The notes beneath the pieces were generated by a model. That model saw only the letters and a program-made list of their open reading frames with translations. It did no database searches and was not told the DNA's origin. Both the position numbers and the translations under genes were made by a program. Positions 47,359 to 59,304 of a DNA stretch of 64,000 nt are shown in pieces. Within the stretch, counting starts at the first letter, position 1. Each line of letters opens with the position of its first letter. This DNA is from Bidens hawaiensis (taxonomy: Eukaryota > Streptophyta > Magnoliopsida > Asterales > Asteraceae): assembly GCA_021521415.1 (NCBI GenBank), contig JAIQDT010000234.1, positions 496,001 through 560,000 of the forward strand, read 5' to 3'.

Positions 47359-47536
47359 CAGTAGCTTCATATCTTGATCTTTAAGCACTTGTCTTGTAAT
47401 CTTCAACCTTGTATCTTCACGCATGCACTCCTTCTCTAACACAAACTGACACAACTCTTTGATACTTCCTCGCTTCGTCCTTCCAAGCAGGAATATAAAA
47501 GATTTTCTTCTCATTTAACACCTGCAGATCAGCTTG

Positions 47537-50351
47537 CTATAAGTTTACCAAATGCATCGGATCGTAAACTCTTAGGAGCTCTTGTTCATCCTCGTCTTCT
47601 ATCACTGCCTCTGCTGTCTCACAATCCACAAACCACCACTTTAGGTCTTTAAGCACATCCTTGGGCATAAGCTTCATCGGTACTTCTTTCAAACACCGGA
47701 TCGGTTTATACTTCATGACCATCCAAGGTTTTCCATCAGTTCTCAAACCTCTATCTTTGTCTTCAACAAGTTTTCCCTTCTGCGGTTTCAACAGCTCAAA
47801 CTTCTTAGCTTTTATACTCTCTCTCCATACAATTTTCCCAATAACTCTAGCCATATTATCGTCACTCCGATTGATTAACCCCAATCTGGCTAAGTCTTTC
47901 ACTTCACATTCCGGCAGTGTATTCAACGACCTTAACATTCTTTTAAAATACTGAACGCCGTCATACCGTTTAATCACAAAGAGCTTCAACTGCTCATCAT
48001 AGATCCAGCAAATAATCCCTTTCTTCGCTTCAGCATAGCCTTTAATATTGTAACTCTTCTTAAACATTGTAGGGACCGCCGGTTTCTTCGTTTTGACGAA
48101 CCACTGAGCATAGCCTTCCTTCCACCTAGGTTGCTCTTCCCATTCAGTCTCATCGATTACTGTCTCATTACCCATATCTGCTTTCTCCACCCCTGGAATG
48201 TCATGCTCCACATTCTCTTCTTCTATTTCACCTTCTTCAACATCTTCTTCAATCACAATCTAAGCACCAATCTTTTCAATCTCTTCGACTGGCAATACAT
48301 CATCATCAAACAACACATCATCACTAAACATATCATCATCTAATTCTTTCAAAGCATCAATCACATCATCTCCCATTTCTTCATCATCAACCATCACCAC
48401 CAGAACTGCCAGCCGCACCTGCAGACTCCCCCTGAGCTGTGGAAGTCCCAAGAGCTTGAGTAGTTCTTGGCAACTCACCACCTGCACCTTTCGATGCATT
48501 GGGATCATCGTCTCTATCATTTCTCTTCTTTGTCCTTAACTCGTCGCCTTTACAGCCAGTCTCCCCCTGAGATGCCAAGAACTCCTTCATAGCATCTATA
48601 ATTCTCCCATGTTCAACCAGGAGGGACGACTGTAGTTGATTTTCTGCTACTAGGCGTTGAATAGCCTGGGTCTGGACAAGATTCACCCTTGATTGTTCTG
48701 CCATGACCCGCTCAAGTGCAGCTATTCTCTCCGAGTCTGAGAGGGTTGCATCGAAATCAAACCTCATGTGAGATGTGTCTTGAGTATACTCAGCAGGGAT
48801 TTCGAATGAAACCGGGACATCAGAAGCAGCTGTGGACGTAACCGCAGGTGGTATCGTGACCGACAACCCTGCAGTTGCAACGACTGTGGACTCTACAAAT
48901 TGTGCAACCACCGCTGAAGGAGTAAGCGTTGGAGGTGGTAAAGACACAATCTCCGGAGTCGTCCCCTGGAAAGTAGTAGATGGTATGCCGAAAGCTGATG
49001 ATGTAGCCACCACGGGAACATCCGCGGCGCTTAAACTTGTGACCTGTAGTGATGTAGGAACAATCGACATACCTGACAGTGCGGGCGGAGCGAAACGTAC
49101 AACTCTTGAAGTCTCTCCAGCTCCCATACCTGCACCTGTCCTTTCCCGTCTTGAACGTCTAATCAACTTGTGAATATCCTCTTCTTCTTCTGACTCACTA
49201 TCATCAGCTGTCCTCTTTCTCTTTCCAAACGTCCTCTCTTGAGTCACCAACATCCTTCTCGCCTCATCCATAACATCATCAAGATCTGAGTCAGCCACCG
49301 TCGTAGCTGCTCTAGTAATACGCACAGTCGAGACACGTTCAACTGGGATCTGAACGTTCTCCTCTGGATCCACCCGATCCATATCGAAGAATCCTTGACC
49401 TCCGAATTCTGCATCAAGGTCCACTTCCTCCTCCAGTGACACAACAGGAGCAGCAGGTATAGCTTGAGATGCTCCTGCCTGTTGTGGTGCCGGGTCTCTG
49501 AACTCTTCCCCACGAGCTGGCACATACCCCGGGTTTATTAAGTACCCAAAGAGTGGAGTATGCCTTGGACGCAGTTCAGGCTTGCTCCTCGCACTGGATG
49601 TTCGGCATTGAGCGAAGATACGTTTGCTCACACTCTCCACGTATCGTATTGGACGTCGTTGAGGCAACGTGGGAGCAACACGATTCAAGATCATCTGAAT
49701 GAATCTTGGATACATGATGAACCTCTCACGGGCCATCGCTCTTCTCTGTCTATCGATCTCGTAAAAGACCATCTGAATAAAGCTATAACGTTTGTTATAA
49801 GTCAGAGCAGTCATTGCTTACTGCATGGTCGCACCCATACCATCAGTGCCCGCCTTCCTCCCAGACATGCAGACAATCATTACGTGCATGAGGAAGCGCC
49901 ACTGATCAAGTAGGAAACCCTTCCTCCGTTGTGTATCGCCCAATGGACCAGAATAGCCCATTCGTAGAAATGCTCCATCGCGGAACAGAGCAACAAACTC
50001 TGTAGGGTCATCCCTAGTCTCCTCTCCAAAACGTAAAGCCACCCGTATTTGTTCAGAAGAGAACTGAACTTCTTGATTGTTGACGGTTGCTCGCATAACC
50101 GGGGGCTCAACGCGGCAATCGTATTCCACTGTCTGCCAAAAATCCTCAATATTGGGTAAGGAAATCGGCAGAGTCGTATTGATTGCATGGAATATCCTCG
50201 AGCGAAGGAGGAAAGTGATTATCTCGCGGTAATCTTCAACTCCGTTCGCTTCCGGGTCTAAGGTGATAAACATATTGTGACCCGGGAAGAATTGCCTCTG
50301 ATTATCTCCGTCATCTCCTCCAGCACCTCCAGCACCTGCTACTGCAGCCAT
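47537..50351 (-). pseudogene. copia 2 third ORF (SIRE-type extra protein), broken
   Basis: About 930 codons downstream of pol, same strand. The start at 50351 (MAAVAGAGGAGGDDG) lies directly after a splice-acceptor-like TTGTTGCAG. The N-terminal globular part has HNMFITLDPEANGVEDYREI, EDFWQTVEYD and DQWRFLMHVMIVCMSGRK. An in-frame TAA (49818-49820) precedes TALTYNKRYSFIQMVFYEI and the continuation. Then come a Ser/Thr/Pro-rich middle, a heptad coiled coil (SERIAALERVMAEQSRVNLV onward), a frameshift near 48390 and an Asp/Glu-rich stretch. An in-frame TAG follows (48260-48262), and a C-terminal domain (GIICWIYDEQLKLFVIKRYD, KWWFVDCETAEAVIEDEDEQ). It has no signal peptide or clear membrane helix, so envelope-like is a poor name. 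From memory, similar ORFs occur in Asteraceae copia elements and are sometimes mislabelled as host proteins. Function unknown. Confidence 0.8.
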
Positions 50352-51130
50352 ATCTGCAACAAACGAACCAAGTTAGATAAACGTTAAGGCATAACACAAG
50401 TTCGCTTGTTACCATGAGCGAAGTTGTGATAAAATCTGTATAGGCGAAGTTAAAGTTGGGGCGAAGTTGGGAACAACTTCGCTTCATCTTTAAGTTCGTC
50501 TGATAACTAATAAGTAAAAAGGTCCAGGCGAAGTTAATGATAACTTCGCCTCACCACAACATCGCCTCAGGAGAAGTTAAGCCTCAGGCGAAGTTACGGA
50601 TAACTTCGCCTAAACCCTAAGTTCGCCTGAATCTGAATCGACAACAGTAAGCAGATTCAAATTCAAAATCTGATGTTTCATGGTTAGTTTGACGATTGAG
50701 ATATCCGAAACACATGATTTTAAGGTTGTTTAGACGATCAAACTGATAAGAACCACGTAAAACAAGTTTGAAAAAGCCGATTGAACGGTCCGAAGTTCCG
50801 AGGTCCATAACCGGGTCGAAACGACCTTTGATAAACAATAAAGAACATTGGTTATACGAAATATCAACACCGCGAACCTTGAATCGGTAACGGAAACTGA
50901 GAAAAAGAACAAGAAATCGGAAAAAAAACGACAAGTTCGCCGGAAAACTGGATAAGTTCGCCGATAAATACGGAGGATAAGTTCGCTGAATTTGAAAATT
51001 ATGAACAGTTTGACCTTTAGGGTCGTTTATATAGGGGCTGAGTTATACAGGTGAAGTTACGGTTAACTTCGCCTAGGCGAAATTATTCACAAGTTCGCCT
51101 GTTTAACAACTTCGCCTATATTTACAAAAT
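50352..51130 (-). promoter_or_regulatory. Putative internal promoter and 5' UTR of the copia 2 third ORF
   Basis: Reading on the minus strand: an array of GGCGAAGTT and its complement (about 51120-51045), TATA box CTATATAAA (51026-51034), a pyrimidine-rich leader (TTTTTTTTCCGATTTCTTG, near 50910-50935), a second GGCGAAGTT array (about 50640-50390), and a splice-acceptor-like TTTGTTGCAG ending two bases before the ATG at 50351. An open frame at 50617-50934 falls in the presumed leader and is probably chance. Confidence 0.55.
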
Positions 51131-52459
51131 CAAACCTTATAATTTGAACATTTTTCAATTAACTTTTAAAACTTCCCTTTGAGAATTAAATGACACGATC
51201 AAGTCCAAGTAACCAGATATAAAAGCATACAACTACATAAAAAGAAAACTTTTAACAATTAAAGTTTAAGGGATCGAATTTCAGTCTTTACAAGGGACTA
51301 CTACGTTTTAGAAAAGATCCGAACAGGAATCATACTAATTACGTGACTGTCACATAGATCCGTGTTTAGCTTTATTATGACATAAAGAAACAGGTTGTAG
51401 GCAGGTAAATAACTTAAAATGGTTTTCATCATTTCTGTGATACGAGTTAGGTTCAATTATGCCACAAAATTTAAGTGGGCAACAACTCAGAGATTATGAT
51501 GCCTCCTATCTATTCTCAAAGCGTATTTGGCTTTTCCCAAGTCACCCCGAATTGACTTCGACCCATAGTGTCTGATTAAGTTTGTAAGTACTCTTCATCT
51601 GATTCCCGTTCTCTTTCTTACTCCATGATTGAGAAGTCTTGACATTTTCAGCTATAGAATGTTTCAATAACTCCTAATTTTTTTTTTTTTTTTTTTTTTT
51701 ATGATAAACATTTACATAGACTTCAGAATAGTAAACAACTGCAAGTCCCGAATCTGGATCACTGCAGTTTCTTCACACACTATCTTTGCGGGAATCAGAA
51801 CACTTACGGGCTCGTGTATGACTGGGTAATCGCTTTTCTGCCTATCATTCGGAAAGATATATATGAAGACATGCAAAACTCGTAAGGAGTTTCCACGTAA
51901 AATCGAGTAGATTTAGTTTGTGTCACATCTACTTTTACGCACCATAAAAAGCTACCATGACATACAATGACTGTTCTAAAGCCTTTTAAGCCTAATAACA
52001 TCACTAGTTAAGCACACAAAAGCAGTATATCTATCATTTTCCAAGGTTGGATCAATTTTCTGTTAAACATAGCAAACGAACTTCTTACGAAGTAGTAGAC
52101 TTGAAAAATAATTTCATTTCCCTTTAAAATATTTTAACATTAATCTCCCCGACCAAAACAAAGTCTTCAGGTAAACGGCTATCCCGAAGATCCAATGGAT
52201 CAGCTGGACCGACCACATACTAGTATGTGTCCTTCTAACTAAGTATGATCGACTAATTTTAAGCGAAAGAATGAAAACTCATCATAAACCGCCCCCGTTA
52301 CTTTCAGTCATCTGGTTAATGGCTATCCTCAAATTCTACAAGTAGAAAATGAGGACCAAACATATCCTAAGACATGTCCTTCAAACTGAGGCAACCGACA
52401 TAATTCTAAGAGATAGTGACCTTTTTTTTTTTTTTTTTTAATAAACATAAAAAGCATGG
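51131..52459 (-). other. copia 2 post-pol noncoding region with conserved blocks
   Basis: No ORF. A long A-tract on the minus strand follows the pol stop (52420-52440), with another at about 51678-51700. Blocks at 52285-52395, 51795-51968 and 51496-51570 match copia 1 in order and with similar spacing. Confidence 0.8.
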
Positions 52460-54670
52460 TTACTCGGGATAGATCATCCCATTTAACTCAATAAGGTTTT
52501 GAAATCTTGTTTTGTCAAACGCTTTAGTATAAAGATCAGCGAAATTATCAAGCGTATCCACCTTTTCAAGCACAATCAGTTTCTTCTCAGCACAATCCCG
52601 TATAAAATGATGACGTATGTCAATATGTTTAGTTTTACTGTGCTTCACGGGATTGTTAGTTACTGAGATAGCAGCTGTGTTATCAATGCAAATAGGAGTA
52701 AGTAAGAAATTTAGACCATAGTCGCGCAACTGTTGCTGAATCCAAAGAACCTGGGAGCAGCAGTTGGATGCTGCCATGTATTCTGCTTCACAGGTTGAAA
52801 TTGCGACTAAAGTCTGCTTCTTGCATTGCCACGACACCAATCTGCCACCAAGAAACTGACATCCTCCAGTTGTTGACTTCCGACTCTGATTGCACCCTCC
52901 ATAATCAGAATCTGTGTAAGCGACTAGCTCCAAGTCTCCTCCTCTCGGGTACCACAACCCCAGCTTCGGCTTGCCCTTGAGATACCTCAGTATCCTTTTC
53001 ACACCCTTCAGATGAGATTCTTTTGGGTTTGCCTGAAAGCGTGCACAAAGACAAACAGCAAACATTATATCAGGCCTAGAAGCAGTTAAGTACATTAAAG
53101 AACCTATAATAGCCCGATATTGAGTTGGGTCCACATCTGCATCACCGTCTGACTCATCACCCAATTTGTGATTGACGCAGATTGGAGTGTCGAATGGAGT
53201 GTTGTCCTCCATCTTGAAGCGTTTGAGCACATCATGGACATACTTGGTCTGATGAATGAACATCCCATCCTTCTTCTGATCAACCTGCAATCCTAAAAAG
53301 AAAGTTAGTTCACCCATAGCACTCATTTCAAACCTTTTCTTCATGACAGACTCAAACTCCTGACACATGGAGACTTTTGATGCAACAAAAATAATGTCAT
53401 CCACGTAGACTTGCACCCGCAGGAAGTCGCTTCCTTCTCTCTTGAAGAACAACGTGCTATCAATCTTCCCTCTTTCAAACCCATTTTCAAGCAAGTAATC
53501 TGATAAAGTTGAGTACCAGGCACGAGGTGCCTGATGAAGTCCATACAACGCCTTGCTTAACTTGTACACGTGGTCTGGAAAGTCTGGGTCAGGAAAACCC
53601 GGAGGTTGCTCAACATACACTACCTCATCAACTTTCCCATTCAGAAACGCACTTTTCACATCCAACTGAAATACCTTCATCTTCTTATAAGCAGCAAATG
53701 CCAAAAACAATCTAATGGCTTCCAATCTTGCCACAGGAGCGAACACTTCATTATAATCAATCCCCTCTTGTTGATTAAAACCTTTAACGAGTAACCTCAC
53801 CTTGTTCCTTATAATAATCCCTTTCTCATCTCTCTTGCACTTAAACACCCATTTTGTGCCTATCGCATGCACATGCTTCGGTTTTTCAACCAAAGTCCAA
53901 ACTTCCATTTTCTTGAATTGAGCCAACTCTTCTTGCATAGCTTCGACCCACGAGCTGTCCTTGAGAGCCATTTGATAATTCTTCGGTTCAATCTGGCTGA
54001 TAAAGCAGGTGTACAAGCATTCATTGATTATGCCTGTCTCCTTAATGCTTGTGTAAACACAGGTGTGCTCATTCAAGCTACGTCTTGTTTGTACACCGGA
54101 GGACACATCACCAATCACATTCTCCAAAGGGTGATCTTTATGAATTCTCGTGGTCGGAACAGAACCGACATGCAAATTGTCTTCCAAGTTAGAAGAGAGC
54201 TCGTCAATGGTTGTTTCATGCTGAGAGTGAAATGGATTGAAAAATTCTTCTTCAGTCGAGGCAGCAGGGGTATCGATAGCATTTGATGAGGAAGGTTGAC
54301 ATTTATCGATCAGCTGTCTTTGCAATAGATTTTCTTCCTCATCAAGGATCATCTTCGTAGCAACTCTCTCTTCTTCTTCAGCAATATCCAAATACGGTAT
54401 GTTAAAAGACTTAAAAAGTTTAACATAGTCGAAAAACTCAGCAGGTCCGTTGCTTGGTTTTGGCGGTTGGTAACTTGTGATATCGGTGTTACACACCACC
54501 TCAACCTTGCTGGTCGATGTATTAAAGACACGTCTGCTGGGTGTCCCAACAACATAACCGACTAAGATTCCTTCATCGGCTACTTCACCAAATTTAGAGT
54601 TTGTCTTTAAAATCGAACAATGGGACCCGAATGGTTCAAGACCACTCAAGTTGGGCTTCCTCCCATGCAT
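52460..54670 (-). pseudogene. pol: copia 2 reverse transcriptase and RNase H
   Basis: 736 codons open. After the variable linker come ALKDSSWVEAMQEELAQFKK, GTKWVFKCKRDEKGIIIRNK, FQLDVKSAFLNGKVDEVVYV, YGLHQAPRAWYSTLSDYLLE and the catalytic VQVYVDDIIFVASK, then GELTFFLGLQVDQKKDGMFI. RNase H has ELVAYTDSDYGGCNQSRKST, STCEAEYMAASNCCSQVLW, DNTAAISVTNNPVKHSKTKH and DNFADLYTKAFDKTRFQNLI. All catalytic acidic residues are visible. This is the best preserved segment of copia 2; it is the C-terminal part of one former Gag-Pol frame, cut upstream by a TGA at 54680-54682. Confidence 0.95.
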
Positions 54671-54679
54671 AAGCTCATA

Positions 54680-55369
54680 TCACGTTTTATTAAGTCGTTT
54701 AACCGTCAAGACTCTATTGAGGATATAGCAGGCTGTAGCAACAGCTTCAGCCCAGAACACCACAGGAAGCTTTGAATCAGCCAGCATAGTTCTGGATCCT
54801 TCAATTAATGTTCTATTCTTCCTTTCAGCCACTCCATTCTGTTGCGGTGTATACGGAGCGCTGTATTGGTGTTCGATCCCTTTCTGAAGGCAGAAGATCT
54901 CCATCTCAAAATTCTTGAACTCCGTTCCATTGTCACTCCTGATGAACTTAACCCTTTAATCCATAACGTTCTCAACTTTGGTAATCAAATTCTTCACCAT
55001 CTGAGCCGTTTCATCTTTTGATTTCAGGAAATATACCCATGAATATCGTGAGTAATCATCAGTGATCACCAAGCAGTAAGAAGTACCTCCTAGACTTTTT
55101 GCATTCACGGGACCGAAGAGATCCATGTGAAGCAATTCTAGGGTACTGGCAATTGAATTGACTTTCTTGGTGAGATGGGATTTCTTGTGCTGCTTTCCCT
55201 TCTTGCATGCTATACATTTATCTTCAAAATTGAAACTCTTCAAGGGAACGCCCAGCACAAGTCCATTCTTGACAATGTGGTTCATCTTCCGAAGATGAAT
55301 GTGCCCCATTCTCCTATGCCACAATTCGGACTCCGATTCGCTCGCTTTTGTCATAAGGCATGATTCTTC
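54680..55369 (-). pseudogene. pol: copia 2 integrase
   Basis: HHCC finger ELWHRRMGHIHLRKMNHIVK with CIACKKGKQHKKSH. The core has ELLHMDLFGPVNAKSLGGTS and YCLVITDDYSRYSWVYFLKS. An in-frame TAA lies at 54956-54958, then FIRSDNGTEFKNF with the second Asp and PYTPQQNGVAERKNRTLIEG with the catalytic Glu, and FWAEAVATACYILNRVL. A TGA follows at 54680-54682. The catalytic triad is complete, so the stops alone inactivate it. Confidence 0.93.
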
Positions 55370-55768
55370 CGTGGCCATTTCAGTCGACCTCATATCTATA
55401 ATGTACGTATTCCTTTCACGTGGAGCCTTCATCACAATCCACTCCTCTGGTATCTGAAAACCAGGTTGCAACACAATCGCCTCATTCTTTGTAAAATGAA
55501 CGGTGTACTCTTTATCACAGATCTGCGACACACTCAGCAGATTGTGCTTCAATTCTTCCACAAAGTTAACTTTCTCCAATGTCATCTTTCCGTTCGACAC
55601 CGTTCCCATTCCTGTAATCTTTCCTCCACTTTCACCGGCAAAGCTCACTCTCCCTCCTTGAACAGGTTTCAAATCGTGTAACAAGTATTTGTTACCCGTC
55701 ATATGCCGGGAACAGCCGCTATCCACAACCCAAAGATTGTTGGCAGCCCTGTTCAACTGTTCCTGCAC
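55370..55768 (-). pseudogene. pol: copia 2 protease
   Basis: The active site region reads LWVVDSGCSRHMTGNKYLL, then GKITGMGTVSNGKMTLEKVN, FVEELKHNLLSVSQICDKEY and EEWIVMKAPRERNTYIIDMR. It lies in a different frame from gag, with a stop after WVPKF (55783-55785) and a pyrimidine-rich gap ending TTTTTGTGCAG just before it. Copia 1 shows a similar stop-plus-CAG arrangement. Confidence 0.9.
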
Positions 55769-55782
55769 AAAAAAGCAAAAGA

Positions 55783-57063
55783 TTAGAATTTAGGGACCCA
55801 AGACCAATTGGTCTTGGATCTATACATCCCAAACTTTGGCTTTCCAAAGTTAGTCTCTGGATAATTCCTGTAAGTCCTATTAGGATATCTCCTTGAAGAT
55901 TGATTGTGAGGTCTTCCAAACCTTTGTGAATTGAAAGAATTATAGCTTGTGGTTTGGTTATTAGCAGTGTAAAACTGAGATTTGTTTCTATGAAAACCTG
56001 AATTAGTCACATTTTTGAATTTTGAATGGTTTTCATTTTTAGCAGCGTGATAATTACTATTAGGCTTATTCTCAGTTTTAGTAGGCCTTACACCTCTGAA
56101 TCGCTGCTTCAGAGGGCAATCTGCAACTAGGTGCCCTAATTGATTACACCTAAAACAACACCTATGCTCAACCTTTTTATCAACCGGTGTTTTAGATGTC
56201 GAGGCTTTATTACCGCCCGTTCATCTCACATATGGTGGGACGTACGGGTTTAGTGGAGTACTCTTTTTATTCGTCTTATCTTTCTCTCCACCATTGGGTA
56301 ATACCACCTCCTCTTTTGCCTTACCAGACTCGGATGACTTATCCGAATCCGATGAGACTGGACTTGGATCAGAAATTTTAACACTTGAAACAGGCGAACT
56401 TGTTTCGCCTCCACTAACATTTGGTTCTTTACAAGTTACTTTAACTGGTACTGTCTGAGCAACCTCAAAGTCAACAGATTTCTGAACACTAGGGTTAAAA
56501 GTGTAATTGTGATTATAAGGTGGTGGAACCTCATGATAACCGATTCCTCCTCTCTTAGTAGAGGAACCTTGATCACTAACAAGGTGATCAAGAATAGCAG
56601 AGGAATTTCTGAACTGCTCTAGTTTTCTATTCAGTTCCACCACTTTTACCTGGTGATCAGCAATCTGTTTTTCTCTATCAGCAATTAGTTTGGTTTTTTC
56701 TTCCAAAACTTCATAGCTTAAATCAATCACTTCAATTTTTTCAGCAAGTTTTGTTTTTAGACTTTTAACATCTTTTTCACAGGCTTTTATTTTGACTTTA
56801 TAGCTATTTTCTCTTGCTTTTGTAAAATGATGATCTTCTTTTAGAGGTTTAAATGCAGCATCCAACCTAACATACTGATCGGTTATAGTTGCTAATTGCT
56901 CAGACAAGTTTTCGCATTTAGAACAAGTAGGTTTAGAACATACCTCGGAGAGCTGGTCTTTAAAATCTGCCATAAAAGCTTTTTCTTCTCCGGTAACCTT
57001 CTCATTTCCTTCAGTTTCAACCTTCGCCAAATTGGCCTGTTCGAAAGTTTCTTCATAATGCAA
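55783..57063 (-). pseudogene. gag: copia 2 gag extension: coiled coil and second zinc knuckle
   Basis: In the same frame as gag. It begins HYEETFEQANLAKVETEGNE, then a long coiled coil (CENLSEQLATITDQYVRLDA to DREKQIADHQVKVVELNRKL). A Ser/Lys-rich linker ends at an in-frame TGA (56221-56223), then the knuckle CFRCNQLGHLVADC and an Asn/Arg-rich basic tail ending WSWVPKF and a TAG (55783-55785). The basic tail and knuckle suggest RNA binding. The coiled coil may support particle assembly (inference). Confidence 0.88.
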
Positions 57064-57087
57064 GTTCCAGTTGTATTCACCATCTCC

Positions 57088-58404
57088 TCAGGAAATCATT
57101 GCACTATAATCATTAGAACCCCCACTTTGCTGTGTAGACCTGCCCTGACTTCGTTCCACACGCTCATTCCTGCATTCCTTTGCAAAGTGACCGTTTTGCT
57201 GACAATTGTAGCATCTTACCTTTGTCTTGTTAAACCCTGGCTTTCCACCGACAAACTTTCTTCCGGTCTTTCTCATAAACCGCTTCACTCTTCTTACGAT
57301 CATAGCCATCTGCCATTGCAAATCCATTTCCTCCAGATCATCAGCATCAATCTGGTCATAGTCTTCATCCAACACAGCTGGATCAACAATCTTCCCTTGA
57401 ATGTAGTTCTCATAGGAAGCAATAAAAGAAGCATAGAGACCAAACTGCTCTTCAGCAGACTTGACACTCATAGGCATCTTTGAGTAGTTGTTGCTGGGAA
57501 TACTTGGAGAGTAACTACTCTTGCTTACCTGGGGTTGAGAACCACTCGATCCACCTGCTACATAGCAAACATCACCATTTGTGTTGACTGACACATGACC
57601 CTCATGTGATGAGTTTGCGCCCGACTCTCCCTTCGAGTAGTAGGCAGCAGATTCAGTCTTCGATCCTGAGCTAGTGTTGACTTTAGCTCCATACATACCT
57701 GGATCTTGAACCTGATCCATATGTGTCTCCTTTCTGACCATATTAAGCTCAAAGGTTCGGAGCTTGTTAACTGCCGTTTCTAGATCATATGTGGGAAAGT
57801 CTTTGTCTTCCCTCATCAGCACAGTGTACATCTCCCATTTTGGTGGGAGAGCATCTAGAAGCTTCTCAACTATTTCTTCTTCTCGGTAGGAAATTGAATA
57901 GTTGCTCAATTCAGTCATCAGATGGTAATATCGAGTGATAATATCATCTAAAGATTCATTCTTCAAATACTTGAAGACTGAGAACTGGGTTTTGAGCAAT
58001 TTTATCTTTGAAGCACGGATTCCTACATTCCCTTCAAATCTGTTCTCAAGAGCTTCCCAAAGCTCTCTTGCTGACGTATACTTTCTAAACGTATGAAGGA
58101 ACTCTTGTGGAAGAGCCATAGTAATAGCAGCATGAGCCTTGCTCTCGGCCTCATACATCTTTTTCTCTTCTTCTTCCATTTTGCTATACTTTTTGATTTG
58201 ATCACGACCTTCATACTCCATAACTGGTGGAATATAACCATCCTGGATGCATACCCACATCTTCGCATCCTGGTATTTGACGTATTGTATGAACCGATCC
58301 TTCCATGCAACGAAATTGGTTCCCTTCATCAATCTTGGGGCCTTAGTAGCTGACCCTGCTTCAACTTCCATCTTCACTAACTCAGAGATGTTAATCGACG
58401 ACAT
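57088..58404 (-). pseudogene. gag: copia 2 gag, N-terminal part
   Basis: The start is at 58404 (MSSINISELVKMEVEAGSAT), the first ATG after the leader. It has the copia gag fold: APRLMKGTNFVAWKDRFIQY, AAITMALPQEFLHTFRKYTS, ARELWEALENRFEGN, IKLLKTQFSVFKYLKNESLD, IVEKLLDALPPKWEMYTVLM. A linker, then EEMDLQWQMAMIVRRVKRFM, and the first knuckle CYNCQQNGHFAKEC. Ends at an in-frame TGA (57088-57090); the frame continues into the extension. 438 codons intact. Confidence 0.93.
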
Positions 58405-58863
58405 CTTTCCCGAAAAGTAAGAAACCCGAAAAAAATCAAAAAATCAAAAAATTTTCTGAAAAGTACTGTAGGCGAAGTTACGGATAACTTCGCTTAATCC
58501 TTAACTTCGCCGCTGATTAACTTCGCTGCTTAAGGTAAGCGAACTTAGGAGGTAGGCGGAGTTGTAGAGAACTTCGCTGAGTTAGGCGAACTTGAGAAGG
58601 TAGGCGAAGTTGTGGACAACTTCGCTTAACCTTATATCTTCGCCGAAACCCTACGTATCCTGACGGCAACTTCGCCTGATGAACACGGACGTTTTTGCAG
58701 ATCTGAAATCTGGATTTTACGAGGTTTTTGACGGTGCAAAGGCTTGATTACGATGGTAGGAGGTAAGATTGACTCAAAAACACATAAAACACGTCCCGCG
58801 AATAGTCGAAACGGGACGATTTCTACACCCGCATGAATATCCCGAACCACAAAATCGAGCAAA
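58405..58863 (-). other. copia 2 leader with GGCGAAGTT array
   Basis: Between PBS and gag. Between about 58460 and 58670 there are about a dozen direct and inverted copies of GGCGAAGTT or AAGTTCGCC variants, so RNA from here can fold into several hairpins. Near gag the leader is A-rich. Confidence 0.85.
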
Positions 58864-58876
58864 AGCTCTGATACCA
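58864..58876 (-). promoter_or_regulatory. copia 2 primer binding site
   Basis: Minus-strand TGGTATCAGAGCT, 2 bp from the 5' LTR; initiator tRNA-Met type. Confidence 0.93.
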
Positions 58877-58878
58877 AT

Positions 58879-59304
58879 TGTAGGTTCCCTGGACGGATCG
58901 CACGAGATATCTCAATCAACTCAGGTGCGGAATCCCTGCGTAGATCGTTACGAGTATAGAACACGAATCACACGAACACACGAAACGAACACACGTTATA
59001 TAATAACTCAAACATGTGATACGATATCACTATTACAGACTCTCGTCCTCACGTTACAATGAACTTGATAAACTACTGAAACGAACAACTAATTGGTACT
59101 TAACTAAGCCGTAAGCTAGGTATATAAATACACGACAACTTCGCCTGGCATGTTCAGGCGAAGTTGTCCATAACTTCGCTTGACTAACAAGTTCGCCTGT
59201 TAAGCGAACTTGTCAGTAACTTCGCTTAAACATACAAAACATAATTAAACATTACAGACTTGATTACAGACAATAGACTATGAACTACTGACATTGCACC
59301 AACA
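58879..59304 (-). repeat. copia 2 5' LTR
   Basis: 426 bp with termini as in the 3' LTR. The inverted array of GGCGAAGTT words lies at about 59130-59230, and the TATA-like TATTTATATACC is just downstream of it on the minus strand (about 59118-59130). Confidence 0.95.

Larger units (their letters stand above)
46918..59304 (-). mobile_element. Complete SIRE-type Ty1/copia element with third ORF (copia 2)
   Basis: 12387 bp on the minus strand. Order: 5' LTR (58879-59304), PBS, leader with a motif array, gag, protease, integrase, RT-RNase H, conserved noncoding region, putative internal promoter, third ORF, PPT, 3' LTR (46918-47345), all flanked by ATGTT. The LTRs differ by about ten substitutions and one 2-bp indel by hand count (roughly 98 percent identity), which implies insertion within about a million years or two at common plant rates (assumption). 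SIRE/Maximus assignment rests on size, gag extension, TGTTGGTGC LTR start and third ORF. Confidence 0.95.

Noticed and set aside
48832..49173. Plus-strand 113-codon ORF
   Set aside because: Shadow of the third ORF of copia 2 on the other strand.
50617..50934. Minus-strand 105-codon ORF with a hydrophobic start
   Set aside because: It sits in the presumed 5' UTR of the third ORF and ends in the motif array; an arginine/phenylalanine-rich chance frame is more likely than a gene.
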